Shown here: positions 58,584-64,000 of the stretch, piece by piece | Layout of the letters: every line of letters begins with the position of its first letter | Numbering within the stretch: position 1 is the stretch's first letter | Source: Sclerotiophoma versabilis | Taxonomy: Eukaryota; Ascomycota; Dothideomycetes; Pleosporales; Didymellaceae | Length of the DNA stretch: 64,000 bases | Assembly (NCBI GenBank): GCA_012274445.1 | Contig: JAAROD010000076.1 | Location: 186,001 to 250,000, forward strand | Direction of reading: 5' to 3' | Notes under the pieces: model-generated | Seen by the model: the letters and a program-made list of their open reading frames with translations, nothing else | Databases searched by the model: none | Told to the model about the DNA's origin: nothing | Made by a program: the position numbers and the translations under genes

Positions 58584-59408
58584 TGCGCGCTGTTAGGTGC
58601 ACAAAAGTCACAGTCGTGACGACAAAGGAAGTAGGTGTTTGATGGTTATATTCTCATGATATGTCGTGCATCTTCCAGGTTGTTGACAATGGAAGGTTCG
58701 ATAGAGGCAGTGCTGTTGTCCATGAGGCCGCGGCATGATGTCATTTGGTGATGCTAAATTGCGTTTTCTCCCGTGCTAGACAACAGCTGCCGCCAAGTCT
58801 TATCAACGCTCTTCGTTGATCATTAAGTACCCAAGTCTACTGTTAGTGAGAAAATAATGCTTGCCGGTATGCGAGTTGATGCATTCGAGGTGTCATGGTG
58901 TGGACATGTGCGCTGGGCGATAGGTGTCTTGTTTTGCTTGGGCAGAATCGTAAAAGTGTTGTCCATGTGGAGGTCTTGAAGACAAGCTCGAACCATGGTT
59001 GATGCTAGTGTGTGTGCTCTCTCTGTTGACTCAAGTCAGCCTTGTAGTCTCTGCTGATTATACACCCCCCCCCCCCCCCCCCGTCAATTGTTAAGTCTGC
59101 AGCTACAGTTGTCAAGCTAACGCTGCACTGCACAAAGCCAAGGTCAAGGGATAGACTTGCAATCTCTATTGCAGAAGATCGCATTAAATGCACATCCGAA
59201 GTAAGGCAGACGGTTGTTGGTGATTCTGGGATCATCAGGCAACTACGGTAACAGTATGAGGCAAAAGAAAAAGGGGGGGGGGGCACGGTAGATGTTTGGT
59301 GAATGGAACAAACACCAGATAAACAAGCAGTAGAGGAGAGGGCCAAAGTGACATAGCTCTGCGAGGGATAAACACCCCAGAATATTTTACGAAAACCTAA
59401 CACCGCGG
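58584..59408. other. Trk upstream region with homopolymer runs
   Basis: No gene was seen. It contains 18 C at 59065-59082 and 11 G at 59273-59283. Confidence 0.5.
59065..59082. repeat. C18 homopolymer
   Basis: This is an uninterrupted run of 18 C. A G11 run lies 190 nt downstream, so the two could pair in an inverted-repeat sense. Run lengths are prone to assembly error. Confidence 0.85.
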
Positions 59409-60450
59409 TTGTTCAACCGCATACAGCTTTCCAAAACTTCTATCATCCTCAATGTGACGGACCTGGATAACGAGCGGGCAGCAGAGCTCGGGGCTCTTGA
59501 GGCGATCTACAGGGATAGTCTGGTTGCGGACAGCGACAAGTCGGGCTATATTGACATCTCTGTAGCACTGCAGAACCCGATGCAGTTTCTATGTACCGCT
59601 GAAGTAAGTCAAGAACACGAGGTTTTACACCTTACACCGGTCCGCGTTTGTTTCTATCTATCCGAGGGCTATTCTAACAAGGCTGTTCCACAATAGAGCT
59701 GAAGGCCTCCTGGTTACCGGATTAAGTTGCCCGCCGCAAGCTAGGAGTCGAAGCCATATTGACGTGGGAGTGGTACAGTCGTACTTAGGTTAGGTATGCT
59801 TACGTCAGTCACTTGGGAGAGGCTGTTGAACTGGTACTCGAAATCGGCATTCTGAATGTGTTAGGTAATATTCTGCACCAGTTGCTGGATTACAACTGGG
59901 AGACAAAGCAGCGAGCATTCGAACAAGGCATATATGACGTGGTGTCTGCCTCGACCCCAGAAAAGAGCCATTATGCCATCAAGTGGAAGCCTGCGAGCAC
60001 GTATTATGTATTTTGACCGGAATGATCAAATGGTGTCACATTTCGTGCTCTCGATTGTGGAGGCAACAGGTGTGCAAGATACACACGGCGTATCACTACC
60101 AGTGGGTCGCTACAACCCCTATCGAACTTGCTGCGGTCTGGTAGTTATTTAACTTAAAGCGCAAGAAGAGGCTCCGAACGTACAACTAGAAAAGAAGGGT
60201 GTCATCTTCGGAGACGACATGATACCAATTGAAGAATTGGACAAGGATAAACATGAAATAGCAAAAGAACGTGCCCTCCTGTCCACCCGCCTCTAAATCT
60301 GCGAAGAATACTCCTTCGTCTTCCATCGCTTTTGCAACCACTCCTGGCATGGCGACTTCTTCGACTGCTGCGCGTGCATCGACGTTTCTTCTGAGTGCAT
60401 CATCCGCGAGAAAGGAGAAGATGCAAGCCTGAATTTATACGTCAGATTAC
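59409..60450 (+). pseudogene. Decayed RWD-RING-IBR (RNF14-like) E3 ubiquitin ligase
   Basis: Pieces of one protein appear in order but in shifting frames. First comes an RWD start (RAAELGALEAIYRDSL, then PVRVCFYLSEGY). A linker (LLDYNWETKQRAFEQGIYD) follows at about 59890. Next is a RING remnant at 59945-60010 in another frame, with Cys and His spacing CLDP, CHQ, ACEHVLC. Then comes a second zinc-binding remnant near 60297-60360 (CEEYSF, FCNHSWHGDFFDC). Stops and frameshifts separate all of them, and there is no start codon with an intact frame. By family knowledge, intact RBR ligases take ubiquitin from E2 onto a catalytic cysteine. That region is absent here. The copy is therefore a relic. 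Confidence 0.75.
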
Positions 60451-60847
60451 AACAAAGTGCCACAAGCGGAATCCATCATAGAAGAGCAAGGCGTAGAACC
60501 ATGTAACACGTGCGCAGTGCCACACGGTTTTTTTGCTGTTGTGTTCAGCTCTCTTGAATCCGATCTACTTTTACAAGCGTTTTCTGCGATCATCGCCTGT
60601 AGGAGGGTCAAAACGGCAAGGTAGTGGAGGGGTGACAGGTGACTGGATGGATGTCCGAAAAAGTGGTCGAACCTCAGGGTGGTCAGAATTTTGAACGACA
60701 GCTGGAGAAACACTGTTGACCTTGGCGATTACGGGTCGTGTAGGTTTTGAGTCCAGCGCTGCTCAAAGTAGGGAAAGAACAACAGGATTCAGGAAAATTG
60801 CACGCCAAAACAATGATATTGATGGTATGCGTAAGGTGCCTCCATTC

Positions 60848-61687
60848 TTATGACATATCCATACTTTGCATACCCTGCGTCCTCTTCGCATCCGGCCAAT
60901 CTTCCAATTGTGTTAATGTCGCCGATCTCTTCCTCGATATCGTGCGCATATCTGTCTTTATTGTTGGCCTTTCTTGCCGCATTCCTTCATAAATAATTTT
61001 GCCACATTTGTGATCGATCCACTCCGGGTTCAAGGACTGATCGAAAGACAGGCTTTGCCACGACCCTGACGATACTGTAGGGGCTTCCCATGAGATGATG
61101 AGGAACATGTCGGCCAAATCTTGGAGATCTGCCTCGTTTGCCACAGTGTGCTGAATGCTCTCCCAAGCCCGGTTCAAGTTTTGCCGCTGTGCGCTGTCGT
61201 GACGCTGCAGTGGTGTATGTAGTGCGAACGTGGCAAGGCTTTCGTCCAATTCTCTCATATCATCTCCGGCGTCGTAGCTGATGTAGTCCATGCCATCAGA
61301 GTTCTGGTCGTACGACCTATGTGGGGAGTGTATGGCGTCGATAGCTGGTAGCATGCATCTCTGCCAGAACCGAGCCAATAGTCTACTGTTATTCCGAATG
61401 TCTTCCTTTAGGTTGGGAAAAACCACGAAAAGTCGCAGATCATCAGACTGGCTGGGGCTGTTGCCGAGATAGAGAGCGTTCGTTACCATAGCATAGGTGT
61501 CTACGTGGCTAAAAACTCCAGATGTAAATGGTCGTAGCATTTCTGTGACGTGATGTGAAGCCTGGAAGCCCAAACGATCCAGCCATGGCACTCGCGTCAG
61601 CTGTAGACAACGCACTGCACCTAGGCTTGTTGCTCTCAAGAAGGCTGCTTTAGGTGTTTGGTCTTGCATGACAAGTACTGTGAACAT
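60848..61687 (-). CDS. Hypothetical protein, family not recognised
   Basis: This is an intronless 279-residue frame with an ATG start. Composition is that of a soluble globular protein: mixed helices, many Leu and Asp, and few low-complexity runs. No signal peptide or membrane span was seen. The segment SDDLRLFVVFPNLKEDIRNN and the acidic part around residues 130-155 are the most distinctive. A basic stretch near the end (ISRKRSA) could be a nuclear signal. It sits between two pseudogenes, so it may itself be a truncated survivor of a longer gene. The frame continues to about 20 codons after that basic stretch. Confidence 0.5.
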   Translation of the reverse strand: MFTVLVMQDQTPKAAFLRATSLGAVRCLQLTRVPWLDRLGFQASHHVTEMLRPFTSGVFSHVDTYAMVTNALYLGNSPSQSDDLRLFVVFPNLKEDIRNNSRLLARFWQRCMLPAIDAIHSPHRSYDQNSDGMDYISYDAGDDMRELDESLATFALHTPLQRHDSAQRQNLNRAWESIQHTVANEADLQDLADMFLIISWEAPTVSSGSWQSLSFDQSLNPEWIDHKCGKIIYEGMRQERPTIKTDMRTISRKRSATLTQLEDWPDAKRTQGMQSMDMS

Positions 61688-62101
61688 ATGCCTGGAGAGG
61701 ACTAGAGATCACAACATACGTAAAAGATGTTGTTGACCAAATAATGAAACATTCTTGATGGGAGTTTGAGGTTTACTAGGAATGGAGCAGCGCTGTTTAC
61801 GCCAAGGACTTTCAGGACAGCGGATCGGAGATGGTTCCGCCCTCCAAACAATGAATCAGTTCTATCGAGCGCAGACTCGCGCCGTTAGGGGTTGACGCTT
61901 GGCACGCATGAATCAGGCGCGCTATTGCTTGTGTAACAGAACCGCCGTTGGCGTATCCCTTGACGGGTCAAAGACCATGTTCAAAGATCCATTTGCGATC
62001 AGCGCAACATATGTGGTCTTTACGACCCATCTCAATTTACGTAGCCTCCTTGCTCGCAAATATATCTGATTCTTTTTGTTCACAGCCTGCAGCGTGAATC
62101 T

Positions 62102-63450
62102 TTATGAAATGTATCCTAGTAAAACCATTGCAACAAAGCCAAGGATGAGAAGGAATGGTAGGTGGTAATCTGGGTCATGTGTGTGCTTGTAGATCTGGCC
62201 ACCAATCACTCCGGCAAGGTTGCTTAAGCTGTTGACACTGAGTACGAGAGAACATTGGCCAATTTTTATCTGAGTTCGCGGCGGCACTTTTATCTTTCCT
62301 TGGAACACGTGCTAGATGTGTTACCACTCAGCTGACAGCCAGCATGCAAAACGCAAAATGCAAAATGCGACGTATGTAGCCTAAGTTGAAGACCAAATAC
62401 GGTTATGATGATTCGAGCCAGCGCATTACTGACAATTCCAACAATTTGGTAACCTATTATCTGTGGTAGTCCAAATTGAGAGCAAAATGATGTAAGGTGA
62501 TTGCTCCACACAAGTATGGTGGTACAGATATTTCAATTTCGCAGTTAGCTTCTTTTTCAGTAAGTACACAGGAAAGAACACAAAACGTACCAGGTTTGCC
62601 TAAAGCAAATAGTAGCTTACTTTCTGGACAACCAAGGGCAAGAAAACGAAGAAAGCCCAACTCGGCGCACTCGCGCAGCCGTTGATGACCGGACTTACCA
62701 TAGCCCCTAGTTTCTAGTTTCTGAGCGTTTCTTCCACGTCTAGTTTTGAGGACTTCGGCTTTTCGGGCGCGTCGTCCCTAAAGACCTAACGCATAGAGCT
62801 GATATTGTCCCTAAGATGCGTGCTACAGCAAACTGCCGATCCGCGGCACCGAGGAACCAAGCTTTCTCTATGCCAGAAGAAAGCCAGAACCAGACAGATA
62901 TACCCAGTAAGGTTGTAATTCCGCCTTGAATTATGAATAACAGTTGCCAGTTACGCGGCGCCAAAGTCTTGATTTGAATGACACTGTAAGCTAGAGCGTA
63001 TCAACAACTCCTTTCCCGTCTTGCATGTGTGCACTTACCAATATATCTGGAAACGCACCGACCATGGCGTGTTGACCATAAAAGAGGGCGGCACGTGACC
63101 CAAGATCGTGTTTGCAGTAGAAAGTCGACAGTTGCATTGCAGCGCTGAGGACGATGCCCGCTTCGAACGCACCGACCATAAGCTAAGCATGCGCTAGAGT
63201 GAATGTTCCTCATCCAAGTTGCACCACAACTCTTTCAAAAGGTGCACATAAGCTTGATATAAAGACATAAAGTTATGATGGCAACCTGGTGCTTGGCCCT
63301 AAGCCATTGTCCTGCAGAGGCTGACGGTAATCGTAGCAGTACGAAGGTGATGAAGAAGAGTGATTGCAGCTAGGTTGAAGTCATTTGGAGTCGCCCTACT
63401 CCAGTGCTGAACCCTGCTACATGTGTCAGATACGAGTGACTTCTCCCTAT
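62102..63450 (-). pseudogene. Decayed MFS transporter (Dal5/anion:cation-symporter-like)
   Basis: Fragments in order on the minus strand recall a fungal MFS permease. A GAFEAGIVLSAAMQLSTFY segment (about 63170) matches the conserved fourth-to-fifth helix region of allantoate-permease-type transporters, and LGSRAALFYGQHA follows. Then come RNWQLLFIIQGGITTLLG (about 62950), a middle part in several frames, and a last block near 62102-62300 (SNLAGVIGGQIYKHTHDPDY). Frameshifts and stops lie between the blocks, and the segment upstream of 63213 is scrambled. An intact protein cannot be read. Dal5-family members import allantoate, nicotinate, biotin and similar anions. Confidence 0.72.
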
Positions 63451-63478
63451 GTGCCACGTGGAGATGTGCCACGTGGAG
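63449..63478. repeat. Perfect 15-bp direct repeat containing CACGTG
   Basis: ATGTGCCACGTGGAG is present twice in immediate succession. Each copy has a CACGTG E-box-type palindrome. It lies at the 5' side of the MFS relic. Confidence 0.8.
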
Positions 63479-64000
63479 CTTACCTCAAGTTTCAGCATCT
63501 CCCACATTTCATCTTCGCCGTCTTTTGAACAGGTACAGAGTCGATTGGAATAGTAGTGGTGCTTTGTCAACCTTGCAAATCATACGTCGAGACCTCATTT
63601 TCCATGTAGAAACCTCTGTAGGTATTGATCGTGCCCATATCGCTTCTTCGGTAAGGGATTTTTTTATCTGACTTTAGTACTATTGTTGTTCACGATAGGG
63701 TCGGTGTCAACTATCTATACTTAAATCCGGGCAGGAAGCTAGGTTTTTTAATAATGATCGAGCAGTGTGATGGTACTGTAAATAGCTTGCGAGGCTCTCG
63801 GCATGTCGCATTCGTGAATCTCAACCCACAGGGATCCCCAAATAGTGACCCTGTTTTCGCTTACTCATCCCCTCCTCGGCGAGAAGAGTCAAATCGCTCC
63901 ACAGAAGTAGAGTGCCCTGGTGTGGTTCACCGATTGGAAGTTAGACATGCGATCCCAACCTTAGGGACGCCAAATGTGAACCCTGGATGATACGAATCTG
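63479..64000. other. Right edge, no gene seen
   Basis: AT-rich in part. A 78-codon frame at 63754-63990 has no motif. Confidence 0.4.

Noticed and set aside
59005..59403. 132-codon minus-strand frame over the homopolymers
   Set aside because: It reads poly-Gly and poly-Pro only because of C18 and G11 and has no other coding feature.
1..64000. CRISPR arrays, bacterial operons, prophage or integrons
   Set aside because: No regularly spaced repeats, Shine-Dalgarno-led gene strings or phage genes. Spliceosomal introns and fungal families show eukaryotic DNA.

Overview
This window looks like nuclear DNA of a filamentous ascomycete (Pezizomycotina, probably Dothideomycetes). Genes lie on both strands and are broken by introns of about 45 to 60 nt with GT...AG ends and CTRAY-like branch sites. 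Several families are typical of that group: a fungal rhodopsin-domain membrane protein, F-box proteins, a Zn2Cys6 regulator, a Trk potassium transporter and an S28 peptidase. Splice structures were read by eye from donor, acceptor and frame agreement. No transcript or database search was available.

Layout, left to right. 0.7-6.1 kb: a calcineurin-like metallophosphoesterase, a coiled-coil protein with two C-terminal PPxY motifs, and a DUF1593 nucleoside-hydrolase-like protein. 7.9-10.8 kb: a large acidic nuclear-type protein whose frame is broken by one in-frame TAA. 11.5-15.7 kb: a rhodopsin-domain membrane protein and an F-box protein, separated by repeat-bearing non-coding DNA. 16.4-29.8 kb is the dense housekeeping core: an oxysterol-binding protein (7 exons), nicotinamidase PNC1 divergent from COX4 (6 exons), the KEOPS subunit Cgi121 divergent from a Zn2Cys6 transcription factor, and a secreted S28 serine peptidase.

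29.8-33.9 kb is AT-rich and nearly empty apart from one small secreted six-cysteine protein, a typical effector setting. 34-41 kb: a 2EXR/F-box-like protein, a low-complexity protein, an NDUFAF3-like mitochondrial protein, a small protein resembling a stand-alone CHD1 C-terminal (CHCT) domain, and a threonine-dehydratase-like PLP enzyme. 42-45.9 kb is gene-empty. 45.9-54.5 kb holds three separate SANT/Myb-like genes with no other convincing gene between them. 56.5-58.6 kb: a Trk potassium transporter with a GC-AG intron inside its first selectivity-filter glycine codon. 59.4-63.4 kb is a decayed arm, with an RWD-RING-IBR (RNF14-like) ubiquitin-ligase pseudogene, one orphan ORF and an MFS transporter pseudogene.

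Most likely to repay a second look: the Myb trio with its 5-nt initiating coding exon, the in-frame stop or 42-nt intron at 10.24 kb, the AT-island secreted protein, the stand-alone CHCT protein, and the PPxY coiled-coil protein.
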